Shown here piece after piece: positions 28,121 through 37,189 of a DNA stretch of 64,000 nucleotides. Source of the DNA: Halobacteriovorax sp. DA5 (lineage in GTDB: Bacteria; Bdellovibrionota; Bacteriovoracia; Bacteriovoracales; Bacteriovoracaceae). Position 1 is the stretch's first letter, and every line of letters begins with the position of its first letter. Both the position numbers and the translations under genes were made by a program. The stretch is from assembly GCF_002903145.1 (NCBI RefSeq), contig NZ_PPDJ01000001.1:62001-126000 (forward strand), written 5' to 3'. Below the pieces are notes generated by a model. The model worked only from the letters and a program-made list of their open reading frames with translations. It made no database searches and had not been told where the DNA came from.

Positions 28121-28148
28121 AAAAGCAGCTCTTAGAGCTGCTTTTTTA
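28121..28148. terminator. Bidirectional intrinsic terminator
   Basis: Perfect 7-bp stem GCAGCTC (28125-28131), loop TTA, GAGCTGC (28135-28141), flanked by an A run on the left and a T run on the right. It serves the plus-strand FliF/FliG-like operon and the convergent acyl-CoA dehydrogenase gene. Confidence 0.85.
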
Positions 28149-28152
28149 TTAT

Positions 28153-29295
28153 TTACATTCTTGCTTGTGCTAGAAGATTTTTGGCAATAATCATAATCAT
28201 TACCTCATTTGTTCCCGCTCCGATTTCGTTAAGCTTATTATCTCTCATCATACGCTCTACCGGGAATTCTCTTGAATAACCATATCCACCGTGAAGTTGG
28301 ATCGCATCAAGTGCAATTTTAGTTGCCATCTTTGGAATAGCTAATTTTACTTGTGCAGCAACTACTGGACCTTTTTCTCCTTGATCGTAACGGTAAGCTA
28401 CGTTGTATAGGAAGTTTCTCATCATCTCAGTTTCAGTTGCCATTTCCGCAATCATTTTTTGGATCATTTGGTACTCACCAATAGTTTTTCCAAATTGTGA
28501 TCTTTCGTTTGCATATTTAATACACTGATCAACACAAGCTTGTGCGATACCAAGAGAGATACCAGCGATTGTGATTCTTTCGATCTCAAGGTTTTTCATC
28601 ATGTGGTAAATTGAATCACCTTCGTTGCCAACAAGTTGCTCTAGACCTACTTTAGCGTTGTCAAAGATTAGCTCACCTGTAGGCGATGCACGCATACCCA
28701 TCTTGTGAATTGGGCTTCCAAAGTCAAAGTGACCTTTGTCTTTTTCAAGAATGAATGTTGAAAGATTTTTTCTCTCTTTACCTGTTCTTGTGTATACGTA
28801 AGCAATATCTGCATATTGTGCATTTGTGATCCACATCTTCGTTCCATTTAGAAGGTAGTGGTCATCTTTTTTCTCAGCTTTTGTTTGAATACCTACAGCA
28901 TCTGATCCATATTCTGGTTCAGACATACCCATACAACCGATATGCTCACCAGTGATTAGTTTTGGAAGGTATTTTTCTTTTTGTTCTTTAGACGCGTTAT
29001 TTTCAATATTATTAACACAAAGGATAGAGTGGGCAAGGTAAGAAAGAGTTGAAGAAGCACATGCTTTTCCAAATTCTTCCATAACGATAGTTGCGGCAAG
29101 TGCACCCATTCCAGCACCACCATATTCAGGATCAGCAGTTATTCCAAGAACTCCGATTTCACCCATTTTTTTGAAAGCATCCATATTGAAACTTTCTTCA
29201 GTATCATGCTTTTCTGCAACAGGAGCTAGTTCTTGTCTTGCAAAGTCACGACACATTTTTTGGATTTGTTTTTCTTCCTCTGTGAAATACCACAT
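28153..29295 (-). CDS. Isovaleryl-CoA dehydrogenase-like acyl-CoA dehydrogenase
   Basis: 380-aa flavoprotein. FAD/substrate motifs are GCMGMSEPEYGSDAVGIQT and WITN. At the C-terminal motif it reads EIGAGTNEV instead of the usual EGTNQ, so the standard catalytic Glu is missing. An alternative Glu is present in NLEIERITIAGISLG, the position used as base by isovaleryl-CoA dehydrogenase, which also has an EIGAGTSEV end. The best guess is therefore oxidation of isovaleryl-CoA in leucine breakdown, with electrons going to ETF. The ATG is preceded by GAGGGG. It is a single gene here; no other leucine-degradation gene is in the window. Confidence 0.85.
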   Translation of the reverse strand: MWYFTEEEKQIQKMCRDFARQELAPVAEKHDTEESFNMDAFKKMGEIGVLGITADPEYGGAGMGALAATIVMEEFGKACASSTLSYLAHSILCVNNIENNASKEQKEKYLPKLITGEHIGCMGMSEPEYGSDAVGIQTKAEKKDDHYLLNGTKMWITNAQYADIAYVYTRTGKERKNLSTFILEKDKGHFDFGSPIHKMGMRASPTGELIFDNAKVGLEQLVGNEGDSIYHMMKNLEIERITIAGISLGIAQACVDQCIKYANERSQFGKTIGEYQMIQKMIAEMATETEMMRNFLYNVAYRYDQGEKGPVVAAQVKLAIPKMATKIALDAIQLHGGYGYSREFPVERMMRDNKLNEIGAGTNEVMIMIIAKNLLAQARM

Positions 29296-29427
29296 ATATA
29301 TGATCCCCTCTGTCTATTTTAATCAAAATAACTTACCGTGTCTTACATCCTATGGCAATAATCCCAAAGATGTTTTTAGACAATATCCAATATTTAGGCT
29401 TAAGATAAAAATTGTAAGTCCTTGAAA

Positions 29428-29456
29428 TTGTCAAAGTGTTTTACATGACCTACAAT
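29428..29456 (+). promoter_or_regulatory. Sigma-70-type promoter for the 575-aa gene
   Basis: TTGTCA (29428-29433), a 17-base spacer and TACAAT (29451-29456). AAGGAG follows at 29464-29469 and the start codon is at 29477, giving a short leader of about 14 bases. Confidence 0.6.
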
Positions 29457-29476
29457 TTTTTTTAAGGAGTCGATTG

Positions 29477-31204
29477 ATGCTTACAACACCTGTAGTCAAG
29501 GATGAGGACACGGTATTTCCAGGAGAGAATTGGTTTTTCTACTGGAAAACTTCAGCTTCTCTTTGGAAATCTAAAATTGAACAAACGTCTTTAACGGACA
29601 AGATTATCGTACCGATTAATTGGAGCTTCCATACTGATACGGGGGATAAGATTGATTTTGCAAAGCAAAAGCCCGAGACGGACTTCAAGCGCCTTTATGA
29701 TATTTGCAAAGAGCTAGATAAGGAAATTATCTTTCTTTTACCTGTTTCACCAGTACCTTATTTACCAAATGGTGGAATTCCATATCTTTTAGCAAGAACA
29801 GCTAGCTGTGATCAATATGGCCTTAATCGCGCAAGTGCTGATAGTGACGGAACAATCCATAACTTTTATAGCTTCTATGATCCACGTGTTTATAAGGGAT
29901 TTACTCGCTTTTGTTCTGAGCTAAACTCATATTTTCAAGAAAGTGGAATTAATGCTCCTTTATGGGGTGCTAATTGTGGTCATTATTCTCATGGACACTT
30001 TCATTCTTATATTTTTGATCGCTCAATCGCATTCCAAAGTGGATTTAGTCGTTTTGTGGAAATGAAGAAGGCGGAACTTAAGCTTGAGAAAATAACTGCT
30101 GAACAAGAGCATGAGTTTATTATTGAATATAATGAAACAATCTCTCATATCTATATTGATATCGTTAAGCATTCTTTAGACAAGAACTGGCAAGGTGTTA
30201 AGAACTTTTCCTTCTTAGAAGGATCGATGAATTCAATTGAAAACCGAATGCTTGATCAAGTAAGTGATACGAAGATTATTGATGATGCCCTTAAGAGTTT
30301 GGACAATGGAATTCTTCCTTCATCAATTCTTCTTCCAAATCGAAATAAGAATGGGATCTATTCTGATTTAAAGAAACAAGTCATTAATTCTTCTCGTTTG
30401 GACGAATTCTATAACGATAAGACGATACTTTCAGATAATGAATTTATTTTTAAAACTTCAAATGCGGTTAATATCTTTCATAATGTGAAAGACTTTAAGA
30501 GCAAAGAGATCATTGCATTTTCTGGCTTTATTGATTTTTGTAAAAGTCAATTTAGTTGGAATTATAGCTATAGCGATATAAATGAGTTCCACTGGGAAGA
30601 TTTTGTTGAAAGCCCATTTCAATTTTTCTACTTCAATGGAAAAGAAATCAACGCTGAACTTTTAGGTAAAGTGTTGAAACTCTTCATGAGCGGTGGAAAA
30701 GTACTTATTGATATCGCATACCTTGAAAAGAATTTAAGAAGAAGACTGGAGTCATTCTACTTAGAAAATGAATTAAGTGTTGAAAAGATTCGCTTTCTAA
30801 CTGAGATCAATACTGTCACAATGGGTGAGGGAAGACTTCTTATTTTTAATTCAAATGACTTTCAAGAATGTAGTGATGATGAGTTAAATACATTTTGGTC
30901 AAAAGTTACAAAGAGCATAGGTTATGTTGGATGTGATATTTCTCAAAGTGGTGAAGTTAGATACAAGTGGCAGGAGAGGGCGGTTGCGTCTTCAGACCTT
31001 AAGTATGATAAGGTAAAGCGCATCAGCTTTTTTAATCCTTCAAGTTATAAACAGAAACTTAATATTAAATATCCATCGGAATACGTTTTCCAAAAAATGA
31101 TCGATCAAAATCATGTTGAGATTAATAATACTCCACATGAGATCGAGCTAAGCTTTATGCCTAAGGGAAGTATTTCATTAGATTTTGGGATAATTTCGGA
31201 GTAG
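29477..31204 (+). CDS. Unrecognised 575-aa protein, possibly glycoside-hydrolase-like
   Basis: No signal peptide. The N-terminal 250 residues look like a TIM-barrel start: WFFYWKTSASLW, then KIIVPINWSFHTD, IIFLLPVSPVPYLPNGGIPYLL, NAPLWGANCGHYSHGH, and helices between. Residues around 370-420 (FNGKEINAELLGKVLKLFMSGGKVLIDIAYLEKN) resemble the glutamine-amidotransferase-like trimerisation part of GH42 enzymes. This resemblance is by eye only and I cannot assign catalytic residues. The ATG at 29477 is chosen because AAGGAG is 7 bases upstream. It is followed after 2 bases by a small gene, likely an operon. Confidence 0.6.
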   Translation: MLTTPVVKDEDTVFPGENWFFYWKTSASLWKSKIEQTSLTDKIIVPINWSFHTDTGDKIDFAKQKPETDFKRLYDICKELDKEIIFLLPVSPVPYLPNGGIPYLLARTASCDQYGLNRASADSDGTIHNFYSFYDPRVYKGFTRFCSELNSYFQESGINAPLWGANCGHYSHGHFHSYIFDRSIAFQSGFSRFVEMKKAELKLEKITAEQEHEFIIEYNETISHIYIDIVKHSLDKNWQGVKNFSFLEGSMNSIENRMLDQVSDTKIIDDALKSLDNGILPSSILLPNRNKNGIYSDLKKQVINSSRLDEFYNDKTILSDNEFIFKTSNAVNIFHNVKDFKSKEIIAFSGFIDFCKSQFSWNYSYSDINEFHWEDFVESPFQFFYFNGKEINAELLGKVLKLFMSGGKVLIDIAYLEKNLRRRLESFYLENELSVEKIRFLTEINTVTMGEGRLLIFNSNDFQECSDDELNTFWSKVTKSIGYVGCDISQSGEVRYKWQERAVASSDLKYDKVKRISFFNPSSYKQKLNIKYPSEYVFQKMIDQNHVEINNTPHEIELSFMPKGSISLDFGIISE

Positions 31205-31206
31205 AG

Positions 31207-31584
31207 ATGGGTGGAAGTGATAAAGTTTTATATGTAAGTTATGTCTATAGTGAAGAGCACAGTCTTTTCTTTATCCGATCAATATTTACTGCAAAGTCAT
31301 CAATTGATTTTAATGAAGTTGAGCTTGGTCCCCGTATGGAAATTACTTCTGATGGCTACTTAAGTGGTTTCTTCGATGAAGAGGAGCTTACGAAATTTGC
31401 TTATGATTTAAGTGATCGACTAAAGCAAGACAAGGTTTGTCTTATTTCCCCAGAGTGTTTCAACAAAGTATTAGAAGTTACTAAGAAAATTGGTGGGCTA
31501 TTGGAAGCATTCATTGAACATGGCAATGTCTTAGAAAATCCAGAAAGAACAAAGAAAGGATTCCTATCGAGTTTTATTCGATAG
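31207..31584 (+). CDS. Hypothetical small cytoplasmic protein (125 aa)
   Basis: Starts 2 bases after the 575-aa gene with GGAG upstream, so probably translated with it. It is an alpha/beta protein with no signal or membrane segment. It begins MGGSDKVLYVSYVYSEEHS and ends LSSFIR. Acidic in the middle. No family recognised. The last 11 bases overlap the convergent gene and form part of a perfect palindrome. Confidence 0.55.
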   Translation: MGGSDKVLYVSYVYSEEHSLFFIRSIFTAKSSIDFNEVELGPRMEITSDGYLSGFFDEEELTKFAYDLSDRLKQDKVCLISPECFNKVLEVTKKIGGLLEAFIEHGNVLENPERTKKGFLSSFIR

Positions 31585-31587
31585 GAA
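31561..31587. terminator. Palindrome shared by the 3' ends of convergent genes
   Basis: TTCCTATCGA (31561-31570), loop GTTTTAT, TCGATAGGAA (31578-31587): a perfect 10-bp stem lying in the overlapping coding ends. No strong T tract follows on either strand, so it could act as a weak terminator or an mRNA 3'-end stabiliser. Confidence 0.45.
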
Positions 31588-32404
31588 TTCTGAAACTTGC
31601 TTGTAAAGGCTTATGATCTGAGCCTTCTACATCTCCGCGAACCTTAGCGCTAATTAGCTCAAGGTCGCGATACCATATATAATCAAGTTTATTACCAAGC
31701 CATTTCATACGATCATCTTCACCAGTATATTTAACTTCCTGAAAGCCTTCACTGCTTAGAATATTTCTCATCATTTTTATTTTAGATTTAGAGTTGGTAT
31801 TGAAGTCACCGGCAAAGACGACTGGACCGTTTGTTGTTCTAATGTAATTAACGACTTGATTGATTTGTTTTTTTAAAGACTTCTTTTTTACAAAATTAAT
31901 AGCGTGAATATTGATAAAAGTAATACTCCTACCGTCTTCAAGTTTATACTGACTTGCAAGAGATAGTTTTGGTGTGCGAATAAATGGTTCTCTCACTTTA
32001 CTTCGTAGAGGAGTTATCTGAATCGTTGGATATTTAGAAATATTAGTTACACCAGTATTGTGCTTACCCCAACTAATAAATGAAGTTGCAAGAATAATCT
32101 CTTCATCTTCCGGATTAAAGAGACGCTCTTTCATTTTTCCTTTAAAGCTAAATTCTTGTCCTAGAAGAATATCACTTTCATTCATTAATTCTTCAAAGTC
32201 TATTTGCCAACTATCTTTCTTGCCTTTATACATATTCCAAACCGTCAGTTTGAATTCATTAGGAAATGGGCAATCATGACAAGAAAGTCCTTGTTTAACT
32301 TGAATGATTTTATCTTCGCTTGGTATTTTGTGTACGAGCTTTTCTTGGGCAAGTGATGGAGTTGCAAATAAAGCAACGGCTAAGCTTATCATAAGCTTTT
32401 TCAT
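31574..32404 (-). CDS. Secreted EEP-family (YafD-like) endonuclease/phosphatase, copy 1
   Basis: 276 aa with a signal peptide (MKKLMISLAVALFATPSLAQ). Endonuclease/exonuclease/phosphatase fold markers: VWNMYKGK (first strand), GQEF with the metal-binding Glu, FINIHAINF, VVFAGDFNTNS, LDYIWYRD and SDHKPLQASF with the terminal catalytic His. The sequence order closely follows E. coli YafD. A CHDC motif near residue 40 is shared with the next gene (CFDC) and may bind metal or form a disulphide. Exported, so the substrate could be DNA, RNA or phospholipid outside the cytoplasm. AAGGA precedes the ATG. Confidence 0.82.
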   Translation of the reverse strand: MKKLMISLAVALFATPSLAQEKLVHKIPSEDKIIQVKQGLSCHDCPFPNEFKLTVWNMYKGKKDSWQIDFEELMNESDILLGQEFSFKGKMKERLFNPEDEEIILATSFISWGKHNTGVTNISKYPTIQITPLRSKVREPFIRTPKLSLASQYKLEDGRSITFINIHAINFVKKKSLKKQINQVVNYIRTTNGPVVFAGDFNTNSKSKIKMMRNILSSEGFQEVKYTGEDDRMKWLGNKLDYIWYRDLELISAKVRGDVEGSDHKPLQASFRIPIE

Positions 32405-32519
32405 AACAAATCCTTTTGTTTGAATATACTTAATCTTAATTATCTATAAGTGAGCACAAATGTGCAAAGAAATGCAGCTGAATTTTTCTTTTTATCAGCT
32501 AAACTGTCAAAGCTAATAC

Positions 32520-33356
32520 TTAATCAATTAGCTCGAACTCTGCCTGCATAGGTTTGTGATCGGAGCCTTCGATTTCACCAAGAACTCTTGCTTCAATAAG
32601 ATTTAGCCCTCGATACCAAATATGATCAAGAGGTTGTCCTAGAAAAGTCATGCGATCATCTCTGCCAGTATATCGGGCCTGTTTGAAGCCTTCTTTCTTA
32701 AATAACATATTCATTATGAGAGTTTTTGTCGGAGCATTTGTGTTGAAATCTCCTGCAAATATAACTGGTCCTGCATTATCTTTAATTGCACTAAGAAGTG
32801 TTGCAATTTGAATTGTGAAAGGTTGGATTCCCACAAAGTTAAGAGCATGGATATTTATAAATGTAATGATTTGTCCATTATCAGCAGGGTATTTTGAAAT
32901 TAGCGCTAGTTTTGGTGTATTAACTATAGGCTCACGGTCGCTACTTTGAAAGGCTTGTTTACTTACGGCCTTTACTGTTGAGCTTGTAAAAACTCCAGTT
33001 GCTTGTCCATTCGTATCATAAAATGAAGTTGCCAAAATATTTTCGCGATTAGCATTAGATAAGACGTCCTTCATTTCACCTTGAAGTAAGAACTCCTGTC
33101 CAAGGATGATTTCACTCTCACTAGCTAATTTTAAATAATCTGCTGACCAAGAATCTTCTTTACCTTTATACATATTCCAAATGGTGACTGTAAATTTAGA
33201 GGGCATTTTACAATCGAAACAGTTAAGAGAGCCTTTTGTTGAAAGTATTTTATTTTTTGCCGGAACTTTATAAATCAGGTTGGCCATATTATTTCCGGCC
33301 AGGGCATGGCCTTGAAGTAGAAGTAGGGAAGTTATTAATAGGCTAATTTTTTTCAT
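32520..33356 (-). CDS. Secreted EEP-family (YafD-like) endonuclease/phosphatase, copy 2
   Basis: Tandem paralogue of the gene at 31574-32404. The signal peptide MKKISLLITSLLLLQGHALA starts at the ATG at 33356, chosen over an upstream TTG or GTG-type start because AGGAAC precedes it and the extension would be polar. Shared landmarks: CFDCKMPSKF, IWNMYKGKEDSW, LGQEF, FINIHALNF, VIFAGDFNTNAP, LDHIWYRG and SDHKPMQAEF. All metal and catalytic positions of the fold are retained. The 116-base gap between the copies could hold its own promoter for copy 1. The duplication suggests a role in digesting external material, an inference from lifestyle. Confidence 0.82.
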   Translation of the reverse strand: MKKISLLITSLLLLQGHALAGNNMANLIYKVPAKNKILSTKGSLNCFDCKMPSKFTVTIWNMYKGKEDSWSADYLKLASESEIILGQEFLLQGEMKDVLSNANRENILATSFYDTNGQATGVFTSSTVKAVSKQAFQSSDREPIVNTPKLALISKYPADNGQIITFINIHALNFVGIQPFTIQIATLLSAIKDNAGPVIFAGDFNTNAPTKTLIMNMLFKKEGFKQARYTGRDDRMTFLGQPLDHIWYRGLNLIEARVLGEIEGSDHKPMQAEFELID

Positions 33357-33506
33357 CTCAGTTCCTATCTGTCCTGATGTCATCAGATTTTGTTGTATTT
33401 CAACCTTAATAGACCAAAGAATAGGCTAAATAGCAAAAATTCTACAGAGGAGCTTGTAATATTTAGTCCCTGACCATATAAATGTCACCTAATATTGGAG
33501 AATCAT

Positions 33507-34571
33507 ATGCAAAAGCAGCTTTTTTACTCGCTTTCACCTAAGTCTTTGAAATCATTCCTCGTTGAGAATGGTCAGAAGGCTTTTGTAGCAAATCAAATTC
33601 TTCAATGGGTCTATGAAAAACACGAATATAATCCTGAGGGATGGTCAAATATTTCTAAGAATCTTAAAGAGCTCTTAGAGGAAAACTTTGATTTTACACT
33701 TCCTAAAATTGTTTGGAATGGACTATCAAAAGATGGAACGAGAAAGTTTCTTGTGGCCATGAGAGATGGGAAAACTGTTGAAACAGTTATGATCCCAGCT
33801 CGTTCAAATCGCAAGACACTTTGTGTATCATCACAAGTTGGTTGTGCTATTGGTTGTACATTTTGTCATACTGGTACAATGGGACTTATGCGCCACCTTG
33901 AAGCAGGGGAGATCATTGGACAATTCCTTGCCGTAACTAAGTTCCTAAGAGAAAACGTTGGACCTGAAGAAAGACTTTCAAATGTTGTATTCATGGGTCA
34001 AGGAGAGCCTCTTCATAACTTTGAACAAGTAAAGGCCGCAACAGAGCTTATGGTTGATGAAAAGGCATTAGGTCTTTCTCAAAGACGAGTGACGATCTCA
34101 ACATCGGGACTAGTACCGGCTATCAAGAAATTAGAAGAGTTTCCACCTGTTAATATCGCAATCTCACTTCATGCAGCTCACAATGAAATTCGTACAGAAC
34201 TTATGCCAATCAATAAGGCGTATGATCTCGATAGACTTCTAACGGCCATTAAAGAGATTCCTCTTAAGGCCCATCGTTATATTACATATGAGTATCTTTT
34301 AATCGATCAATATAATGATCGTGCCGAAGATGTCGATGCACTTTTAAAGCTACTCCCTAAGAAAGTATCAAAAGTGAATTTGATTCCTTTCAATGAGTAT
34401 CCCGAGTCTAACTTTAAGCGCCCGAGTGTAAGTCGTATCAATTGGTTTAAAAATCAACTCGATAATGGTGGAATCACGACGACAATTCGTACGACAAAGG
34501 GGAGTGATATCTTAGCTGCCTGCGGCCAGCTTAAGAGTGAGCTTGAAAAAGATCTAAATCTTTGGAAGTAA
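33507..34571 (+). CDS. rlmN: Dual-specificity 23S rRNA/tRNA m2A methyltransferase RlmN
   Basis: Radical-SAM enzyme that methylates C2 of A2503 in 23S rRNA and A37 in some tRNAs. The [4Fe-4S] motif is CAIGCTFC, in GCAIGCTFCHTG near residue 115. VFMGQGEPLHNF follows, then RVTISTSGLVPAI, NIAISLHAAHNE and IPFNEYP. The conserved C-terminal Cys of the methyl-transfer site is in ILAACGQL. The start is ATG 33507 with TGGAG upstream; a TTG at 33495 is in frame but inside the ribosome site. Length of 354 aa is normal. Confidence 0.95.
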   Translation: MQKQLFYSLSPKSLKSFLVENGQKAFVANQILQWVYEKHEYNPEGWSNISKNLKELLEENFDFTLPKIVWNGLSKDGTRKFLVAMRDGKTVETVMIPARSNRKTLCVSSQVGCAIGCTFCHTGTMGLMRHLEAGEIIGQFLAVTKFLRENVGPEERLSNVVFMGQGEPLHNFEQVKAATELMVDEKALGLSQRRVTISTSGLVPAIKKLEEFPPVNIAISLHAAHNEIRTELMPINKAYDLDRLLTAIKEIPLKAHRYITYEYLLIDQYNDRAEDVDALLKLLPKKVSKVNLIPFNEYPESNFKRPSVSRINWFKNQLDNGGITTTIRTTKGSDILAACGQLKSELEKDLNLWK

Positions 34572-34573
34572 GA

Positions 34574-34843
34574 TTACTTCTTATTCTCGTAATCCCAATA
34601 CTTAACTTTTGTATTCTTTGAAGATGGAAGACGCTTTGACTTCTCTGATTTAGAGTCATCTTCCACTTGATAAGAGTCTTCCCAAGATTCTTGACTCTTA
34701 TGGTGAACTACTTTCTTTTTGAATGAAATTGGCTTTTGCGCTTCTTGATAAAATGCGGGTGTTTCATACTTCTCAGCAAATACAATGCTAGACTGAATTA
34801 CTAGAGTAATTATGGCAATTGTCTTAATGCTGAAACCTTTCAT
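34574..34843 (-). CDS. Small secreted basic protein, unknown
   Basis: 89 aa from the ATG at 34843 with GAGGG upstream. A signal peptide (MKGFSIKTIAIITLVIQSSIVFA) is followed by a mature part of about 65 residues rich in Lys, Ser and Glu with no predicted structure (KKKVVHHKSQES ... KSEKSKRLPSSKNTK). It ends WDYENKK. Convergent to rlmN with a 2-base gap. I recognise no family; it resembles the many small periplasmic proteins of this group. Confidence 0.5.
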   Translation of the reverse strand: MKGFSIKTIAIITLVIQSSIVFAEKYETPAFYQEAQKPISFKKKVVHHKSQESWEDSYQVEDDSKSEKSKRLPSSKNTKVKYWDYENKK

Positions 34844-35001
34844 ATATCCCTCACTTCGCATTTGCGGTTTGATTCCTATACCTTTTCGGATAGGGACAAA
34901 TTTACTTTAATCGGCAAGTTTGTAACTTGTTAAAAAGTTTACGAAATCCAATATTTTTGGGAAGATAGAGGGGTAGGATTTATAAGCTCAGGGAGGATGC
35001 T

Positions 35002-35949
35002 TTGTCGAAATCAAAATCAAAAGATCGTGCGGTCATAGGCCTTATGGCAATGGTTGCAGTTTTCTTTGTCGTATTAATTTTATTTTCCGCTTATACGGTA
35101 ACAATTTTCAAAGGAAATAATGATCTTGCTTCGTCGAGTAAGAAGTCTAAGGATAAGATTGCTCTGATTGAGGTAGAAGGTGTCATCATGGACGCGAAGA
35201 AGACTATTCAACTTCTTCATCGTGCAGAAGCTGATGAATCGGTAAAGGGAATTATCCTAAGAGTTAACTCACCGGGTGGAGCTGTTGCACCTACTCAAGA
35301 AATCTATCAAGAAATTTTAAGAATTAGAGGAGCGGGAAGTTACGCTGAAGTAACAAAGAATCCAAAGCCAATCTATGCTTCTTTCTCTTCGATTGCTGCA
35401 AGTGGTGGTTACTATATTGGTGCGGCAACAGAGAAGATTTGTTCATCACCAGGAACTCTTACTGGTTCAATTGGTGTGATCATGCAATTTGTTGACCTTT
35501 CTGAATTATATAAATTCGCCATGGTTAACCCACAAACAATTAAGGCCGGACGCTACAAAGATATTGGTCAACCAAATCGCTCAATGACAAAGGAAGAAAG
35601 AGCTCTTATGACTGAGATGACTCTTGATGTTCATAAGCAATTTAAAGACGATGTAGCAGCACAGCGTAGTGAAAGAATCACAGTAGAAATAGATGAGGTT
35701 GCTCAAGGTCAAGTTTTCTCAGGTGCACAAGCTAAGAAGCTTGGACTTGTCGATGATCTTGTTGGACTTTGGCCATGTGCTCGCCAACTTCATGCAAAAC
35801 TTGAACTAGAAGGGGACTTAAACCTTTCAGAAATGAAGATTAAAAAGAAAGCTAATTTCTTTTCAATTTTAGAAGATTTAGAAGATGTTAAAGGGGCCGT
35901 TAAAAACTTTGTTAAGGCTAACAGCTCGACAACATTAATGTACAAATAA
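35002..35949 (+). CDS. sppA: Signal peptide peptidase SppA
   Basis: Inner-membrane serine protease with a Ser-Lys dyad that degrades cleaved signal peptides. One N-terminal membrane helix (GLMAMVAVFFVVLILFSAYTV) anchors it, and the protease domain is periplasmic. Motifs: RVNSPGGAVAPTQEIY, the nucleophile region FSSIAASGGYYIGA, and the lysine region AGRYKDIGQPNR. At 315 aa it is the short single-domain form, which forms larger rings than the 618-aa E. coli enzyme. The TTG start is supported by GGGAGG five bases upstream. lapB follows after 10 bases. Confidence 0.92.
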   Translation: MSKSKSKDRAVIGLMAMVAVFFVVLILFSAYTVTIFKGNNDLASSSKKSKDKIALIEVEGVIMDAKKTIQLLHRAEADESVKGIILRVNSPGGAVAPTQEIYQEILRIRGAGSYAEVTKNPKPIYASFSSIAASGGYYIGAATEKICSSPGTLTGSIGVIMQFVDLSELYKFAMVNPQTIKAGRYKDIGQPNRSMTKEERALMTEMTLDVHKQFKDDVAAQRSERITVEIDEVAQGQVFSGAQAKKLGLVDDLVGLWPCARQLHAKLELEGDLNLSEMKIKKKANFFSILEDLEDVKGAVKNFVKANSSTTLMYK

Positions 35950-35959
35950 TAGAGGCATA

Positions 35960-37189
35960 ATGCATATATACTTAAATTGGCTACAAGATCATATCCTAGC
36001 AGTTGTAGCATTCGTATTTACACTTATTCTGATCTATCACTATTTTAGTGAGAAGGACACAGGTGTAAAACTATCGAAAAGATATCGTAACTCGATTTTT
36101 GAAGCCCAATCAAAAGTATTCCTAAATGCAACTCAGTACTTAATTTCTGGAAATCGCGACCTTGCGATTAAAGAGTTTCTAAGTGCAGTCGATATTAATA
36201 GAGAAACAATAGATACTTATTTTGCACTTGGTGGTCTATTTAGAAGTAATGGTGAAATTGAAAAAGCTATCAGTATTCACCGCTCACTTATTGCCAGAGA
36301 TAATATTTCCGAATCTCATCGTATTCGTGCCCTAAAGGAATTAGCAATTGATTTTGATAAGGGTGGTTTTGTTGATAAGGCCATCGAAACTTATAAAGAT
36401 GTCTTAAAAATTAACCGCGATGAATATGATGTAATCCAATCTCTTTGCCGTATCTATGAAGATATTGGGGACTGGGACCAAGCTTATAATTACCGCATAA
36501 TGCTTTCAAAAGTAGGGCATGAGAATCAATCAGAAACGATTTCACATATTCTAGTTCAAAAGGCCAAGAAGTTCTTTGAAAATGGGCAACTATCAAAAGC
36601 TATTGAGGATTTAGAAGATGGTTTTCGCTTTGCTCCTTCTGTTTCAGCAAAGATTTTAAAACTTAGAATTCTTCTTCATGAAGGAAATATAGATGAGGCG
36701 AAGTTTTATCTTGTTGAGCTATTAAAAGAGCAACCAATGTATGCTTCATTTGCATTTGAATCACTTGAAGAAGGTTTTAAGGGAAGTGAAGAGGAAAAAG
36801 AGAAATACTTTAAAAGATTGAATTTACTGATTGAATACTTTTTAGAAATGAATGATGAAGAATTACTTTCTAATGAATCTATCATTCTTACTAAAATCAG
36901 ACTTTATAAACAACAAAGTAAACTACATAAAGCATACGAGTTGCTAAGTGAGTGGGATAAGAAATCAAATGCAACTTCACAAGCTTTAAAATCAGAATAT
37001 ATTAAAATTTTAATTGAGCTTGGAAAGAAGGAAGAAGCCGTAACTCAGACAAAGGATCTTCTGGAAAATATGCACCAAACTCTTACGAAGCACTACTGTC
37101 GTGAATGTGGATACAACTCAGATGAAATTTTCTGGCGTTGTCCTCAATGTCACGAATGGGAAACAATTCAATTTAGATGGAAAGTTTAA
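35960..37189 (+). CDS. lapB: LapB/YciM-like TPR protein with C-terminal zinc ribbon
   Basis: 409 aa. An N-terminal membrane helix (about 9-27, ILAVVAFVFTLILIYHYF) is followed by a series of TPR repeats from about residue 50 to 370. The end is a rubredoxin-type metal knuckle: CRECGY, then CPQCHEW. This is the LapB layout. In E. coli LapB brings LpxC to FtsH and so limits LPS synthesis. The next gene starts with its ATG overlapping the stop (TAATG). It sits between sppA and a Tol cluster, in keeping with an envelope regulon. Confidence 0.88.
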   Translation: MHIYLNWLQDHILAVVAFVFTLILIYHYFSEKDTGVKLSKRYRNSIFEAQSKVFLNATQYLISGNRDLAIKEFLSAVDINRETIDTYFALGGLFRSNGEIEKAISIHRSLIARDNISESHRIRALKELAIDFDKGGFVDKAIETYKDVLKINRDEYDVIQSLCRIYEDIGDWDQAYNYRIMLSKVGHENQSETISHILVQKAKKFFENGQLSKAIEDLEDGFRFAPSVSAKILKLRILLHEGNIDEAKFYLVELLKEQPMYASFAFESLEEGFKGSEEEKEKYFKRLNLLIEYFLEMNDEELLSNESIILTKIRLYKQQSKLHKAYELLSEWDKKSNATSQALKSEYIKILIELGKKEEAVTQTKDLLENMHQTLTKHYCRECGYNSDEIFWRCPQCHEWETIQFRWKV

